Shown here in pieces: positions 44,215 to 57,951 of a stretch of DNA of 64,000 nucleotides. Each line of letters starts with the position of its first letter. Position 1 is the stretch's first letter. The DNA comes from Leclercia adecarboxylata (GTDB lineage Bacteria > Pseudomonadota > Gammaproteobacteria > Enterobacterales > Enterobacteriaceae): positions 3,782,001-3,846,000 of the forward strand of contig NZ_CP098325.1 in assembly GCF_023639785.1 (NCBI RefSeq). The letters are read 5' to 3'. Under the pieces are notes generated by a model, which saw only the letters and a list, made by a program, of their open reading frames with translations, did no database searches and was not told the DNA's origin. The position numbers and the translations under genes were made by a program.

Positions 44215-44949
44215 TTAGCACTTAGGTTTACCGCCCGGTGCGGGTAAATAGCGGATCGGATCGATGGCCGTCGCCCGATAGCGGATCTGGAAATGCAGCG
44301 CCACGGTATTGGATCCGGTGCTGCCCATCGTGGCGATCTTCTGTCCGGCCTTCACGTTTTGTCCGTTATTCACCAGCGTCGTGTCGTTATGGGCATAGGC
44401 GGTGATGTAATCCTCGCCATGCTTAATCATGATCAGGTTGCCATAACCGCGCAGCTGATTGCCGACATAAACCACTTTACCCGCATCGGAGGCATATACC
44501 GGTGCGCCACGGGTGCCCGCGATATCAATGCCTTTGTTTCCTCCTTCTGCGGTGGAGTACGGGAGCACCACTTTACCGCTGGCAGGCCAGACCCAGCAGC
44601 GCTGCCCGACGGGCGGCCAGGATGATTTAGGCACGACGTAAGAAGGCGTGACCGCGGCGGTTTTCCCGCGGCTTTTTGAGGAGGATTTTTTGCCCGCGGT
44701 GCTGGTGCCGTTGACCTTCAGCTTTTGCCCTATTTCGATGGTGTAAGGCGGAGAAATATTGTTCAGGCGCGCCAGATCCTTCACGCTAGTGCCGGTCGCA
44801 CGCGAGATGCGGTACAGCGTATCGCCGCGTTTAACGGTATACACACCAGAATCCGATGAGTCACTGCCCGCACATCCCGCCAGCAGCAGGGCCAGGATCA
44901 GGCAAAACAGAGCAGAAACAGGTTTTTTCGTCGGGCTTCCTGCAAACAA
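44215..44949 (-). CDS. actS: LysM/LytM-domain lipoprotein ActS (YgeR), amidase activator
   Basis: A 244-residue envelope lipoprotein. After the signal peptide (lipobox LLAGC), a LysM domain (YTVKRGDTLYRISRATGTSV, about 37-80) binds peptidoglycan and a C-terminal M23/LytM domain follows. The peptidase is degenerate: the HxH motif of active M23 enzymes reads ALHFQIR, lacking the first His. This agrees with E. coli ActS, which activates amidases rather than cutting itself. It lies next to glyU as in E. coli. Confidence 0.95.
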   Translation of the reverse strand: MFAGSPTKKPVSALFCLILALLLAGCAGSDSSDSGVYTVKRGDTLYRISRATGTSVKDLARLNNISPPYTIEIGQKLKVNGTSTAGKKSSSKSRGKTAAVTPSYVVPKSSWPPVGQRCWVWPASGKVVLPYSTAEGGNKGIDIAGTRGAPVYASDAGKVVYVGNQLRGYGNLIMIKHGEDYITAYAHNDTTLVNNGQNVKAGQKIATMGSTGSNTVALHFQIRYRATAIDPIRYLPAPGGKPKC

Positions 44950-45131
44950 AACAGTTCCTCGGTCAACGTGAATGGCCGCGCTATCATAGCAGTCTCATCC
45001 CGGATGCCCAAGAGCACCCTAAGCAACAAACAGTTTACTGACGATTACGTTATAATCGCCCCGGCCTGGCCGTGCTGAACTTAGCGGATAACAAGTCAGT
45101 ATCGCCCGGCGATTTCAGCACGGGAGTGATA

Positions 45132-45680
45132 ATGGGTACACACGAACACGTCATTTTGGTTAACGACCACGGAACGGCTATCGGAACAGAGGAAAAATAC
45201 GCCGCACACACCTCGCACACCCCTCTTCATCTGGCCTTCTCATGTTGGTTATTCAACGACAAAGGGGAAACGCTGGTCACGCGTCGCGCAATGAGTAAGA
45301 AAGCCTGGCCCGGCGTCTGGACCAACTCGGTTTGCGGCCATCCACAACAGAATGAAACCCTGGAACAGGCGATGATCCGCCGCTGTCGCTATGAAGTGGG
45401 TGCAGAAATTATCGGCATCACACCGGTCGCCCCGGCATTTCGCTACTGCGAAACCGATCCTTCCGGGATTGTCGAAAATGAGATCTGTCCGGTCTTTGCG
45501 GTACGTGTTGTTAACAGTCTGGTTATCAATCCCGACGAGGTGATGGCGCATCAGTGGGTGAAGCTGGAGACCCTGCTCAGCGCGCTGGAGGCTACCCCCT
45601 GGGCGTTCAGCCCGTGGATGGTGATGGAAGCCCGGGCGGCCAGAGAAGCATTACTTCACTTCGCAGCAAACGCGAAGTAA
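45132..45680 (+). CDS. idi: Isopentenyl-diphosphate delta-isomerase (type 1)
   Basis: Interconverts isopentenyl and dimethylallyl diphosphate in isoprenoid synthesis. The 182-residue Nudix-fold enzyme has the catalytic Cys in [10 protein letters not shown] (about 67) and the catalytic Glu in ENEICPVF (about 116). ATG 45132 has GGGAG upstream and gives [18 protein letters not shown]; a 20-codon extension is rejected. It is convergent with lysS and shares a bidirectional terminator. Confidence 0.96.
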   Translation: MGTHEHVILVNDHGTAIGTEEKYAAHTSHTPLHLAFSCWLFNDKGETLVTRRAMSKKAWPGVWTNSVCGHPQQNETLEQAMIRRCRYEVGAEIIGITPVAPAFRYCETDPSGIVENEICPVFAVRVVNSLVINPDEVMAHQWVKLETLLSALEATPWAFSPWMVMEARAAREALLHFAANAK

Positions 45681-45681
45681 T

Positions 45682-45717
45682 AAAAAAGCCCCGGCGCATA
45701 ACACGCCGGGGCTTTTT
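45682..45717. terminator. Bidirectional terminator between idi and lysS
   Basis: AAAAAAGCCCCGGCG and CGCCGGGGCTTTTT pair over at least 13 bases around a seven-base loop. Both strands end in a T-run, so the element serves both convergent genes. Confidence 0.92.
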
Positions 45718-45729
45718 AGCAACGGTGAC

Positions 45730-47247
45730 TTATTTTACCGGACGCATCGCCGGGAACAGAATCACGTCGCGGATAGTGTGGCTGTTAGTGAACAGCATCA
45801 CCATACGGTCGATACCAATACCCAGACCAGCCGTTGGCGGCAGGCCGTGTTCCAGTGCGGTCACGTAGTCTTCGTCGAAGAACATCGCTTCGTCGTCGCC
45901 CGCCGCTTTCGCATCAACCTGATCCTGGAAGCGCTGCGCCTGGTCTTCTGCATCGTTCAGCTCGCTAAAGCCGTTGCCGATTTCGCGGCCACCGATGAAG
46001 AATTCAAAGCGGTCAGTGATCTCCGGGTTTTCGTCGTTACGACGCGCCAGCGGAGAGACTTCTGCCGGGTATTCGGTGATGAAGGTTGGCTGAATCAGGT
46101 GTGCTTCGGCCACTTCTTCGAAGATCTCGGTTACGATACGGCCCAGACCCCAGCTCTTCTCAACTTTGATACCGATGCTTTCAGCGATTGCTTTCGCGGA
46201 GTCGAAGTTATCCAGATCCGCCATCTCGGTTTCCGGACGGTATTTCTTGATCGCTTCGCGCATGGTCAGCTTAACGAACGGCTTACCAAAGTCGAACACC
46301 TCGTCACCGTACGGCACTTCGGTTTTACCCAGAATGTTCTGCGCCAGGGTGCGGAACAGGGATTCGGTCAGCTCGATCAGATCTTTGTAATCCGCGTAGG
46401 CCATATAGAGTTCCATCATGGTGAACTCTGGGTTATGGCGTACGGAGATACCTTCGTTACGGAAGTTACGGTTGATCTCGAATACGCGATCGAAACCGCC
46501 CACCACCAGACGCTTGAGGTACAGTTCCGGCGCGATACGCAGGTACATGTCCAGGTCCAGGGCATTGTGATGGGTGATAAATGGACGCGCTGACGCACCG
46601 CCCGGGATGACCTGCATCATCGGAGTTTCCACTTCCATAAAGTCGCGGCTAACCATGAACTGGCGGATACCGGCCATGATCTGGGAGCGAATTTTGAAGG
46701 TGTTGCGGGATTCATCGTTAGAGATGAGATCCAGGTAACGCTGACGATAGCGCGCTTCCTGATCCTGCAGACCGTGGAATTTGTCCGGCAGCGGGCGCAG
46801 GGCTTTGGTCAGCAGACGCAGCTCGGTGCAGTGAATGGACAGCTCGCCGGTCTTGGTTTTGAACAGTTTGCCTTTCGCGCCCAGGATATCGCCCAGGTCC
46901 CACTTTTTGAACTGCTCGTTGTAGATGCCTTCTGGCAGATCGTCGCGAGAAACATACAGCTGAATGCGGCCACCCACGTCCTGCAGCGTAATAAAGGACG
47001 CTTTACCCATAATACGACGGGTCATCATGCGGCCAGCAACGGCGACTTCAACGTTCAGCGCTTCCAGCTCTTCGTTCTCTTTAGCGTCGAAGTCAGCGTG
47101 CAGTTGGTCTGAGGTGCGATCGCGACGAAAATCGTTCGGGAACGGCACGCCCTGCTCGCGCAGTGCAGCCAGCTTCTCGCGGCGGGTTTTCAGTTCATTG
47201 TTAAGATCGGCTACCGCGTCAGCGCCCTGTGCGTGTTGTTCAGACAT
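45730..47247 (-). CDS. lysS: Lysyl-tRNA synthetase
   Basis: Class II aminoacyl-tRNA synthetase, 505 residues, charging tRNA-Lys. An N-terminal OB-fold anticodon domain (about 65-145) is followed by the catalytic core with motif 2 [19 protein letters not shown] and motif 3 [12 protein letters not shown]. The ending FPAMRPVK is typical. It lies 9 bp after prfB in the conserved prfB-lysS operon, so its level is tied to RF2 autoregulation. Confidence 0.97.
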   Translation of the reverse strand: MSEQHAQGADAVADLNNELKTRREKLAALREQGVPFPNDFRRDRTSDQLHADFDAKENEELEALNVEVAVAGRMMTRRIMGKASFITLQDVGGRIQLYVSRDDLPEGIYNEQFKKWDLGDILGAKGKLFKTKTGELSIHCTELRLLTKALRPLPDKFHGLQDQEARYRQRYLDLISNDESRNTFKIRSQIMAGIRQFMVSRDFMEVETPMMQVIPGGASARPFITHHNALDLDMYLRIAPELYLKRLVVGGFDRVFEINRNFRNEGISVRHNPEFTMMELYMAYADYKDLIELTESLFRTLAQNILGKTEVPYGDEVFDFGKPFVKLTMREAIKKYRPETEMADLDNFDSAKAIAESIGIKVEKSWGLGRIVTEIFEEVAEAHLIQPTFITEYPAEVSPLARRNDENPEITDRFEFFIGGREIGNGFSELNDAEDQAQRFQDQVDAKAAGDDEAMFFDEDYVTALEHGLPPTAGLGIGIDRMVMLFTNSHTIRDVILFPAMRPVK

Positions 47248-47256
47248 GTTGGTTCC

Positions 47257-48355
47257 TCATAACCCTGCTTTCAAACTTGCTTCGATAAATTGGTCCAGGC
47301 TGCCGTCCAGCACCGCCTGCGTGTTACGGGTTTCGACACCGGTACGCAGGTCTTTGATGCGGGAGTCATCAAGGACGTAAGAACGGATCTGGCTGCCCCA
47401 GCCGATATCAGATTTGTTATCTTCCATCGCCTGTTTCTCAGCATTTTTCTTTTGCATCTCCAGCTCATAAAGCTTCGCTTTCATCTGCTTCATGGCCTGG
47501 TCTTTGTTTTTATGCTGGGAACGGTCGTTCTGGCACTGTGTTACCAGCCCGGTTGGAATGTGGGTAATACGCACCGCAGATTCCGTACGGTTAACGTGCT
47601 GACCACCCGCGCCGGAAGCGCGGTAAACGTCGATACGCAGATCGGCCGGGTTGATGTCGATGTCGATATCTTCGTCCACTTCCGGATAGACAAACGCAGA
47701 ACTGAACGAGGTATGACGGCGGCCGCCGGAGTCGAACGGGCTCTTACGCACCAGGCGGTGAACGCCGGTTTCGGTACGCAGCCAGCCGTAGGCGTAATCA
47801 CCAATAATCTTGATGGTGACGGATTTCAGGCCTGCCACTTCGCCTTCAGACTCTTCGATGATCTCCGTCTTGAAGCCGCGGGCTTCAGCCCAGCGCAGAT
47901 ACATACGGGTCAGCATGCTGGCCCAGTCCTGTGCTTCTGTGCCGCCGGAACCGGCCTGGATATCCAGGTAGCAGTCGGCGCTGTCATACTCGCCGGAGAA
48001 CATACGACGGAATTCCAGCTGTGCCAGCTTCTCTTCCAGCCCGTCGAGCTCGGCGACGGCTTCGTTGAAGGTCTCTTCGTCATCGGCCTCAACAGCCAGC
48101 TCCAGCAGCCCGGAAACGTCATCCAGACCCTGTGCCATTTGATCCAGCGTATCTACGATAGCTTCGAGAGAGGAACGCTCTTTACCCAGCGCCTGTGCGC
48201 GTTCAGGTTCGTTCCAGACGTCCGGCTGTTCCAGCTCGGCGTTTACTTCTTCAAGACGCTCTTTCTTGGCATCGTAGTCAAAGATACCCCCTAAGAACGT
48301 CAGAGCGCTCTGTGAGGTCCTGAATGCGGTTTTTTACCGGATTAATTTCAAACAT
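47257..48355 (-). CDS. prfB: Peptide chain release factor 2 (programmed +1 frameshift)
   Basis: Recognises UGA and UAA and triggers peptide release. Translation begins at ATG 48355, runs 25 codons (48355-48281), reaches an in-frame UGA at 48280-48278, and must shift +1 (skipping base 48280) to continue in the frame 48279-47257. The joined product is 365 residues, the E. coli length. It has the anticodon-like SPF in [10 protein letters not shown] and the GGQ motif in [14 protein letters not shown]. The residue before SGAGGQ is Ala ([10 protein letters not shown]), as in most bacteria and unlike the Thr of E. coli K-12. Operonic with lysS. Confidence 0.97.
48277..48295 (-). promoter_or_regulatory. 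prfB programmed +1 frameshift site
   Basis: The minus strand reads CTTAGGGGGTATCTTTGAC: a Shine-Dalgarno-like AGGGGG, a short spacer, and the slippery CTT-TGA-C. This is the classic RF2 autoregulatory signal: scarce RF2 lets the ribosome pause at UGA and shift forward. Confidence 0.97.
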
Positions 48356-48445
48356 GGTCTGTTTTCTTTTATGGACGAGTCAAAATGCGGTGTAAGGGCG
48401 GAATTGTACCGGATTCACGCCCTGTTTTATAGCGGAATAGTGATG

Positions 48446-50179
48446 CTAAAGTGGCCAGATATGGTCGATGATGATCTGCAGGGTACGGTTGCCGCGAAAC
48501 TCGTTGATATCGAGTTTATAGGCCAGTTCGACTTCGCGCACGCCGTTGTCCGGCCAGATCGCGGTATCCACGTTAAAGGCGATGCCGTCCAGCAGCGGGC
48601 CGCCGCCTACCGGTTCCACCATCACCTTCAGATGACGCTCACCCACCAGACGCTGCTGCAGCAGGCGGAAACGCCCGTCAAACAGCGGCTCCGGGAACAT
48701 CTGTCCCCACGGGCCGGCGTCGCGCAGCATCTGCGCTACCTCCATGGTCATATCCGCCGGGGCTAACGGACCATCGGTCACCACTTCGCCCTGCAACAGG
48801 GCTGGATCCAGCCAGTCGGTAACCAGTTCGCTGAACAGGCGCTGGAACTGGTCGAATTTCGCCTCTTCCAGCGACAGCCCCGCCGCCATGGCATGGCCGC
48901 CAAATTTGAGCATCAGCCCCGGATGCAGCGTATCGAGGCGCTCCAGCGCATCGCGCATATGCAGCCCCTGAATGGATCGGCCCGATCCTTTCAGCGTGCC
49001 GTCTCCGGCCGGGGCAAAGGCGATCACCGGGCGGTGAAAACGCTCTTTAATGCGCGAGGCTAAAATCCCCACCACGCCCTGATGCCACTCGGGATGGTAC
49101 ATCGCCAGCCCGCCGGGCAGGGTGTCGCCGCTGCGCTCGAGCTTTTCGCACAGGGTCAGGGCTTCGGCCTGCATCCCCTGCTCGATCTCTTTGCGGGTCT
49201 GGTTCAGGGCGTCCAGCTCGTTGGCCAGCACGCGCGCCTCGCCGATGTTGTCACACAGCAGCAGCGCCACGCCCACCGACATATCGTCCAGTCGGCCTGC
49301 GGCGTTCAGACGCGGTCCCAGGGCAAAGCCCAGATCGCTCGCCGCCAGTCGCTGCTGATCCCGGTTTGATATCTCCAGCAGCGCCTTAATACCCGGACGG
49401 CATTTCCCCGCTCGAATGCGGTTTAAGCCCTGCCAGGTCAGAATGCGGTTATTGGCATCCAGCGGCACCACGTCCGCCACGGTGCCCAGCGCCACCAGAT
49501 CGAGGAATTCAGCCAGATTAGGTGCCGCGATGCCTTTCGACTCAAACCAGCCTTCATCACGCAGCCGGGTGCGCAGGGCCAGCATCAGGTAGAACGCCAC
49601 TCCCACGCCCGCCAGCGATTTCGACGGGAAGTCGCAGTCGCGCAGGTTTGGGTTAATGATGGCTTCCGCCGCGGGCAGCGTATCGCCGGGCAGGTGGTGA
49701 TCGGTGACCAGCACCGGGATCCCGAACTCGTGTGCCCGATCGACGCCGGCATGGGATGAGATCCCATTGTCCACCGTCAGGATCATTTGTGCGCCGCGGG
49801 CATGGGCCTGATCGACCACTTCCGGGCTCAGGCCGTAGCCATCTTCGAAGCGGTTCGGCACCAGGTACGAAACGTTATCGCACCCCATTGCCCGCAGACT
49901 GAGCACGCTCAGCGCGGTACTGGTGGCGCCATCGGCGTCAAAGTCCCCTACCACGATAATGCGCGTTCCTTCCCGCAGGGCGTTGTACAGCAGCTCCGTG
50001 GCGTCCTCGACGCCGCTCAGCTGCTGCCAGGAGAGCATACCCTTTACGCTGCGCTCAAGATCGTCTGCATGTCGCACACCACGGCTGGCGTACAGCCGAC
50101 GCAACAGCGGCGAGAGATCCGCGGGTAACGCGGCGCTCTCGTCCACTTCACGACGACGAAGTTGTGTCGAAGATTTCAC
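48446..50179 (-). CDS. recJ: Single-stranded-DNA-specific exonuclease RecJ
   Basis: A 5'-3' ssDNA exonuclease of the DHH family used in RecF recombination, base excision and mismatch repair. The 577 residues contain VGDFDADGATST (motif I, about 76-87), VTDHHLPGDT (DHH motif, about 158) and FGGHAMAAGLSL in the DHHA1 domain. It follows dsbC by 5 bp, in the conserved xerD-dsbC-recJ operon. The 90-bp gap before prfB may hold the prfB promoter. Confidence 0.97.
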   Translation of the reverse strand: MKSSTQLRRREVDESAALPADLSPLLRRLYASRGVRHADDLERSVKGMLSWQQLSGVEDATELLYNALREGTRIIVVGDFDADGATSTALSVLSLRAMGCDNVSYLVPNRFEDGYGLSPEVVDQAHARGAQMILTVDNGISSHAGVDRAHEFGIPVLVTDHHLPGDTLPAAEAIINPNLRDCDFPSKSLAGVGVAFYLMLALRTRLRDEGWFESKGIAAPNLAEFLDLVALGTVADVVPLDANNRILTWQGLNRIRAGKCRPGIKALLEISNRDQQRLAASDLGFALGPRLNAAGRLDDMSVGVALLLCDNIGEARVLANELDALNQTRKEIEQGMQAEALTLCEKLERSGDTLPGGLAMYHPEWHQGVVGILASRIKERFHRPVIAFAPAGDGTLKGSGRSIQGLHMRDALERLDTLHPGLMLKFGGHAMAAGLSLEEAKFDQFQRLFSELVTDWLDPALLQGEVVTDGPLAPADMTMEVAQMLRDAGPWGQMFPEPLFDGRFRLLQQRLVGERHLKVMVEPVGGGPLLDGIAFNVDTAIWPDNGVREVELAYKLDINEFRGNRTLQIIIDHIWPL

Positions 50180-50184
50180 GCGAA

Positions 50185-50898
50185 TTATTTACCGCCAAAC
50201 TGTTTCTGGTGCGCGTCGAGGAACGCTTTCATCTCTTTCGGCCCCTGGTAGCCCGGCACGACGTAGCCGTTGCTCAGCACAATCGCTGGCGTCCCGGTTA
50301 CGCCAAACTGCACGCCCAGCGCGTAGTGATTAGCGATGTCGATATCGCAGGAGGCAGGCTGAATGCCTTTACCGCTCATGGCGTCATCAAAGGCTTTGTT
50401 GCGATCTTTCGCACACCAGATGGCCTTCATGTCCTGCTCTGGCTGGCTCTGCACGCCCGCACGCGGGAAAGCGAGATAACGCACGGTGATCCCCAGCGCG
50501 TTATAGTCTTTCATCTCTTCATGCAGCTTGTGGCAATAGCCGCAGGTGATGTCGGTAAAGACGGTAATGACATGTTTTTCCTGCGCCGCTTTGTAGACGA
50601 TCATCTCTTTTTCCAGCGCGTTCAGGTTTTTCATCAGCATCTGGTTGGTCACGTTGACCGGCTGCGCGCCGCTCACGTCGTACAGCGGCCCCTGGATAAA
50701 GTGCTTACCGTCTTCGGTCACATAGAGCACGCCGCTGTTGGTCAGTACCGTTTTCAAACCGGGTACTGGCGCAGGTTGAATTTCGCTACTGGTGACGCCG
50801 AGCTTCGCCAGAGACTGTTTGATGGCCGCATCATCAGCATGGGCCAGACCGGATAATGATGCCGCCAGCAGAGAGAACAGCACTAAAGACTTTTTCAT
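50185..50898 (-). CDS. dsbC: Thiol:disulfide interchange protein DsbC
   Basis: Periplasmic disulfide isomerase kept reduced by DsbD. The 237-residue precursor has signal peptide MKKSLVLFSLLAASLSGLAHA, an N-terminal dimerisation domain, and a thioredoxin domain with active site CGYC in TCGYCHKLHEEM (about 116-127). A second conserved Cys pair follows. It is the middle gene of xerD-dsbC-recJ. Confidence 0.97.
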   Translation of the reverse strand: MKKSLVLFSLLAASLSGLAHADDAAIKQSLAKLGVTSSEIQPAPVPGLKTVLTNSGVLYVTEDGKHFIQGPLYDVSGAQPVNVTNQMLMKNLNALEKEMIVYKAAQEKHVITVFTDITCGYCHKLHEEMKDYNALGITVRYLAFPRAGVQSQPEQDMKAIWCAKDRNKAFDDAMSGKGIQPASCDIDIANHYALGVQFGVTGTPAIVLSNGYVVPGYQGPKEMKAFLDAHQKQFGGK

Positions 50899-50919
50899 AT
50901 TGGTTCCTGTTACAAGACA

Positions 50920-51816
50920 TCACGCACGCGGGTGATGCTGTTGGTGTAGCTGCCGCAGGCGTTCCGTCGCGACATGCGTGTAGATTTGCGTCGTTGAAAG
51001 GTCACTGTGCCCAAGCAGCATCTGGACCACGCGCAGATCGGCGCCATGGTTCAGAAGATGGGTCGCAAAAGCGTGACGCAGAACGTGCGGCGAAAGTTTT
51101 TCACTGTCGATACCCGCCAGTGTGGCGTAATGTTTGATGCGATGCCAGAAGGTTTGACGTGTCATTTGCTGTGCGCGCTGGCTGGGAAAGAGCACGTCAA
51201 TGGAGACGCCGTTCAGCAACCACGGACGGCCATGCTGAAGATAGGTCTCCAGCCAGTAAACCGCCTCTTCGCCCAGCGGCACCAGACGCTCTTTATTGCC
51301 TTTGCCGATCACCCGTACCACGCCCTGACGCAGGCTGATATCGCTCATCGTCAGCCCTACCAGTTCAGATACGCGCAATCCTGTGGCGTACAGCACTTCA
51401 AGCATCGCTTTATCGCGTAACTCCAGCGGTTGGTCAACCACCGGCGACTGTAATAATCTCTCAACTTGTGCTTCGCTGAGATCTTTCGGCAGACGCTGGG
51501 GCAATTTTGGCGATGCCAGCGCCGCGCTGGGATCGTCGGGACGTACCTTCTCGCGATAAAGGTGCTGGAACAGACGCCGCATGGCGCTCAACAGCCGCGC
51601 GGAGCTGGTGGCTTTATATCCCCCCTCCATTCGCTCGGCAAGCAGCGCCTGCAAATCGTCGCTTTGCGCCGTGGCAAGAGAGAGACCGTGATGGTGTAAC
51701 CAGCCCACCAGCATCGCCAGATCGCGTCGGTAGGCGCTGAGGGTATTCTCGGCAAGATTCTTCTCCAGCCAGAGCGCATCGAGAAACTGTTCGATGAGTG
51801 AGAGATCCTTTTCCAC
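50920..51816 (-). CDS. xerD: Site-specific tyrosine recombinase XerD
   Basis: Partner of XerC in resolving chromosome dimers at dif under FtsK control. The 298 residues have a core-binding SAM-like N-terminal domain and a catalytic domain with Arg in ATGLRVSELVG, Lys in GKGNKERLVP, HVLRHAFATH, and the nucleophile Tyr in STTQIYTHV (about 279). The start is GTG at 51816 with AGAGG upstream, which gives the E. coli length; an ATG at 51846 is too early. It is the first gene of the operon. Confidence 0.96.
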   Translation of the reverse strand: MEKDLSLIEQFLDALWLEKNLAENTLSAYRRDLAMLVGWLHHHGLSLATAQSDDLQALLAERMEGGYKATSSARLLSAMRRLFQHLYREKVRPDDPSAALASPKLPQRLPKDLSEAQVERLLQSPVVDQPLELRDKAMLEVLYATGLRVSELVGLTMSDISLRQGVVRVIGKGNKERLVPLGEEAVYWLETYLQHGRPWLLNGVSIDVLFPSQRAQQMTRQTFWHRIKHYATLAGIDSEKLSPHVLRHAFATHLLNHGADLRVVQMLLGHSDLSTTQIYTHVATERLRQLHQQHHPRA

Positions 51817-51916
51817 GTTCGCCTCTTTCGTTCTGCAATGGGGCATTATGCCTGAATGGGTGTGGTTTCTGGTACACTACTCGCAAAGTCATAGCAAGTA
51901 TTGAGACATTTTAGCG

Positions 51917-52438
51917 ATGAATATTGGTCTGTTTTATGGTTCCAGCACCTGCTACACCGAGATGGCCGCAGAGAAAATTCGCGACATTATCGGCCCCGAA
52001 CTGGTCACCCTGCATAATCTGAAAGACGATGCCCCCTCGATGATGGAGCAGTATGACGTGCTCATTCTGGGCATCCCGACCTGGGATTTCGGCGAACTGC
52101 AGGAAGACTGGGAAGCCATCTGGGAGCAGCTGGATTCCCTTCAGCTTGAAGGCAAAATTATCGCAATGTACGGCATGGGCGACCAGCTGGGCTACGGCGA
52201 ATGGTTCCTCGACGCGCTGGGTATGCTGCATGACAAGCTGGCACCGAAAGGGGTAACGTTCATCGGCTACTGGCCGACAGAAGGCTATGAATTTACCAGT
52301 AAGAAACCGATCATTGCCGATGGCCAGCTGTTTGTCGGCCTGGCCCTCGACGAAACCAACCAGTACGATCTCAGTGAAGAGCGCCTGCAAAGCTGGTGCG
52401 AGCAGATCCTTGGTGAAATGGCGGAGCAGTTCAGTTAA
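51917..52438 (+). CDS. fldB: Flavodoxin 2
   Basis: FMN-binding electron carrier, 173 residues. The phosphate loop [15 protein letters not shown] is at about residues 7-21, and the FMN-stacking regions are [12 protein letters not shown] and [13 protein letters not shown]. coli FldB belongs to the SoxRS oxidative-stress regulon; a SoxS box was not resolved here. It is divergent from xerD and convergent with cptA. Confidence 0.95.
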   Translation: MNIGLFYGSSTCYTEMAAEKIRDIIGPELVTLHNLKDDAPSMMEQYDVLILGIPTWDFGELQEDWEAIWEQLDSLQLEGKIIAMYGMGDQLGYGEWFLDALGMLHDKLAPKGVTFIGYWPTEGYEFTSKKPIIADGQLFVGLALDETNQYDLSEERLQSWCEQILGEMAEQFS

Positions 52439-52442
52439 ACCG

Positions 52443-52856
52443 CTACCGCCCCTGCGTCGGCTGGTGTGAGATCATCCGACGCAGATCCCGCCACTCCCCT
52501 TCGTCCATGCTGTCTGCCGCCAGCCACAGGTGATGGCAGCGTTGCCCTGCACTTTTGCGCAAACGCAGCATCATGCCGGAATTGAGCATCCACGGCGTGC
52601 CGACAATCTCCCACTCGCTGCCCAGCCAGTGCAGGCGGGAATCCATGAACAGTTTGATTTCACCCTGGCGGGCGTTAATGCGCCGCTGGCTGCGGACGCT
52701 ATCAAACACCACCAGCGACAGCAGTATTAGCCATAACGGGGTGTAGCTCAGCGGCCACGGCATCAGCAGAATGAAAGCCGCGACCAGGCCGTGGAGCAGA
52801 AGAGACATCCACTGGGAGCGCCACGAGACGCGTAGATCAGATTGCCACAGGACCAC
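52443..52856 (-). CDS. cptA: CptA (YgfX), membrane protein paired with SdhE
   Basis: A 137-residue inner-membrane protein with two adjacent hydrophobic helices (about 16-55) and a cytoplasmic C-terminal part. In E. coli it has been described as a toxin acting on FtsZ/MreB, and in Serratia as a partner of SdhE affecting pigment and flavinylation. It overlaps the sdhE 3' end by 20 bp, so translation is coupled. Confidence 0.92.
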   Translation of the reverse strand: MVLWQSDLRVSWRSQWMSLLLHGLVAAFILLMPWPLSYTPLWLILLSLVVFDSVRSQRRINARQGEIKLFMDSRLHWLGSEWEIVGTPWMLNSGMMLRLRKSAGQRCHHLWLAADSMDEGEWRDLRRMISHQPTQGR

Positions 52857-53103
52857 GTTCCCGATTCCGTGTTTGAATTAAAAGCACCATCCGTTGCAGT
52901 TCGGTGTCGGCGGGTTCGCCGTGATTCATCAGCCAGTTAAATAAGTCAGGATCGTCGTTCTCCAGCAGGCGGATAAAGAGCTGCTTATCCTCATCGCTCA
53001 GGCTGTCATATTCGTATTCGAAGAACGGCATGATGGAGATATCGAGTTCGCGCATGCCGCGACGGCATGCCCAGTGAATGCGGGCTTTGTTATTAATGTC
53101 CAT
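52837..53103 (-). CDS. sdhE: FAD assembly factor SdhE (YgfY/CptB)
   Basis: An 88-residue protein needed for covalent FAD attachment to succinate dehydrogenase SdhA and fumarate reductase FrdA. The family motif RRGMRELD (about 14-21) carries the essential RGxxE. ATG 53103 gives [16 protein letters not shown]; a five-codon extension is not conserved. It is the first gene of sdhE-cptA. Confidence 0.95.
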   Translation of the reverse strand: MDINNKARIHWACRRGMRELDISIMPFFEYEYDSLSDEDKQLFIRLLENDDPDLFNWLMNHGEPADTELQRMVLLIQTRNRERGPVAI

Positions 53104-53406
53104 GTCTGGTTCCTGCATAACGTTGAGTTCAGGCAGTGTTCCGTTCGTACCGGCGGCGTCAGGCGCTCTACCTGGACGAAACGGCCTCTAGTGTAACGTG
53201 TTTTTTGCTGTTTCATTACTGGAATATTAGGTTCCTGGAGCAGGCTTCAACAAAAAACCACAATAAATAAGCGTGTTCATCTGTTTTGCGTGGCGTTACG
53301 CAGAATAGCCTGAGGGCACGAATAGCCTGTTGAAACCGCTTGCAATGGCGGCAGTCTCTTTTACCATTAGGCATTATCAAAGCGTTAAGCAATTCAGGAC
53401 ATCAAT
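53104..53406. promoter_or_regulatory. Divergent intergenic region sdhE/ygfZ
   Basis: About 300 bp with no ORF of interest. It must contain the divergent promoters of sdhE and ygfZ. No palindrome or repeat stands out. Confidence 0.5.
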
Positions 53407-54387
53407 ATGGCATTTACACCTTTTTCACCGCGCCAGCCTGTCGCCTCTGCGCGTCTGCCGCTGACGCTTATGACCCTTGATGACTGGGCGCTGGCGACCC
53501 TCGCCGGCGCGGACAGCGAAAAGTACCTGCAAGGCCAGGTGACCGCTGATGTCAGTCAGCTGACCGAACACCAGCACCTGCTGGCAGCGCACTGCGATCC
53601 AAAAGGCAAGATGTGGAGCAACCTGCGCCTCTTCCGCCGTCAGGACGGTTTTGCCTTTATCGAACGCCGCAGCCTGCGCGACGCACAGCTCACCGAACTG
53701 AAAAAGTATGCGGTGTTCTCTAAAGTGACCATCGCCGCCGACGACGAAGTGGTGCTGCTGGGCGTGGCGGGCTTCCAGGCACGCGCCGCGCTGAAAAATC
53801 TGTTCAGCGAACTCCCTGATGCAGAAAAACAGGTGACCACCGACGGCGCCACCTCGCTGCTGTGGTTTGAACATCCGGCAGAGCGTTTCTTACTGGTGAC
53901 CGACGTCGCCACCGCCGAGCGTGTGACTCAAGCCCTGCGTGGCGAAGCACAGCTGAATAACAGCCAGCAGTGGCTGTCGCTGAACATTGAAGCGGGCATC
54001 CCGGTGATCGACGCCGCCAACAGCGGGCAGTTTATTCCCCAGGCCACTAACCTGCAGGCGCTTGGCGGTATCAGCTTTAAAAAAGGCTGCTACACCGGCC
54101 AGGAGATGGTGGCACGCGCGAAGTTCCGCGGCGCCAACAAACGCGCCCTGTGGTATCTGGCGGGTAAAGCCAGCCGCGTCCCGGAAGCCGGTGAAGATCT
54201 GGAACTGAAAATGGGTGAAAACTGGCGTCGTACCGGCACCGTGCTGGCTGCCGTTCAGCTCGACGATGGTCGTCTGCTGGTCCAGGCCGTGATGAATAAC
54301 GATATGGAGCCGGACAGCGTGTTCCGCGTGCGCGATGATGCGAACACCCTGAGCATTGAGCCGCTGCCGTATTCGCTGGAAGAGTAA
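53407..54387 (+). CDS. ygfZ: tRNA-modifying/iron-sulfur cluster protein YgfZ
   Basis: A 326-residue folate-binding protein of the GcvT-like superfamily, needed for full activity of some Fe-S enzymes including MiaB. The family signature [18 protein letters not shown] lies at about residues 225-242 and includes the essential Cys. It stands alone, divergent from sdhE, and is followed by a BIME. Confidence 0.96.
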   Translation: MAFTPFSPRQPVASARLPLTLMTLDDWALATLAGADSEKYLQGQVTADVSQLTEHQHLLAAHCDPKGKMWSNLRLFRRQDGFAFIERRSLRDAQLTELKKYAVFSKVTIAADDEVVLLGVAGFQARAALKNLFSELPDAEKQVTTDGATSLLWFEHPAERFLLVTDVATAERVTQALRGEAQLNNSQQWLSLNIEAGIPVIDAANSGQFIPQATNLQALGGISFKKGCYTGQEMVARAKFRGANKRALWYLAGKASRVPEAGEDLELKMGENWRRTGTVLAAVQLDDGRLLVQAVMNNDMEPDSVFRVRDDANTLSIEPLPYSLEE

Positions 54388-54397
54388 TACCTGTTAG

Positions 54398-54470
54398 TGC
54401 CGGGTGGCGGCTTCGCCTTACCCGGCCTACGGGTTGTGTAGGCCCGTGCAAGCGAAGCGCCGCCGGGCAA
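54398..54470. repeat. BIME (two REP units) between ygfZ and trhA
   Basis: Two inverted REP units (GCCGGGTGGCGGCTTCGCC... and ...GCGAAGCGCCGCCGGGC), separated by GGCCTACGGGTTGTGTAGGCC, lie between the convergent genes. Confidence 0.85.
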
Positions 54471-54477
54471 AGCGGAA

Positions 54478-55245
<768 letters not shown>

Positions 55246-55302
55246 CTATAAAAATCATGATATTAAATTATTTTTTCGGCTAACAGCCGTTCACGGAAAA
55301 TG

Positions 55303-56398
<1,096 letters not shown>

Positions 56399-56427
56399 AA
56401 CACCCTGTTTTTTCGGTGTGACAAATT

Positions 56428-56445
56428 ACAATTTCGGCGAATTGT
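56428..56445. promoter_or_regulatory. Palindromic operator candidate upstream of bglA
   Basis: ACAATTTCGGCGAATTGT is a palindrome with six-base arms, extended by partly matching flanks (TT...TA). It lies about 70 bp before the bglA start and is a plausible site for the RpiR-family regulator. Confidence 0.55.
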
Positions 56446-56497
56446 TATATCGTGACTTTTTAATCCCCTTTGTTAGACTCAAAAACAATAGCAATAA

Positions 56498-57946
<1,449 letters not shown>

Positions 57947-57951
57947 AGTTT

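Noticed and set aside
47257..48138. prfB as a 293-codon gene starting at ATG 48138
   Set aside because: This ignores the upstream first frame and the programmed frameshift; the full product is 365 residues.
47290..48294. Plus-strand open frame of 334 codons opposite prfB
   Set aside because: Antisense to the conserved RF2 frame; no family features.
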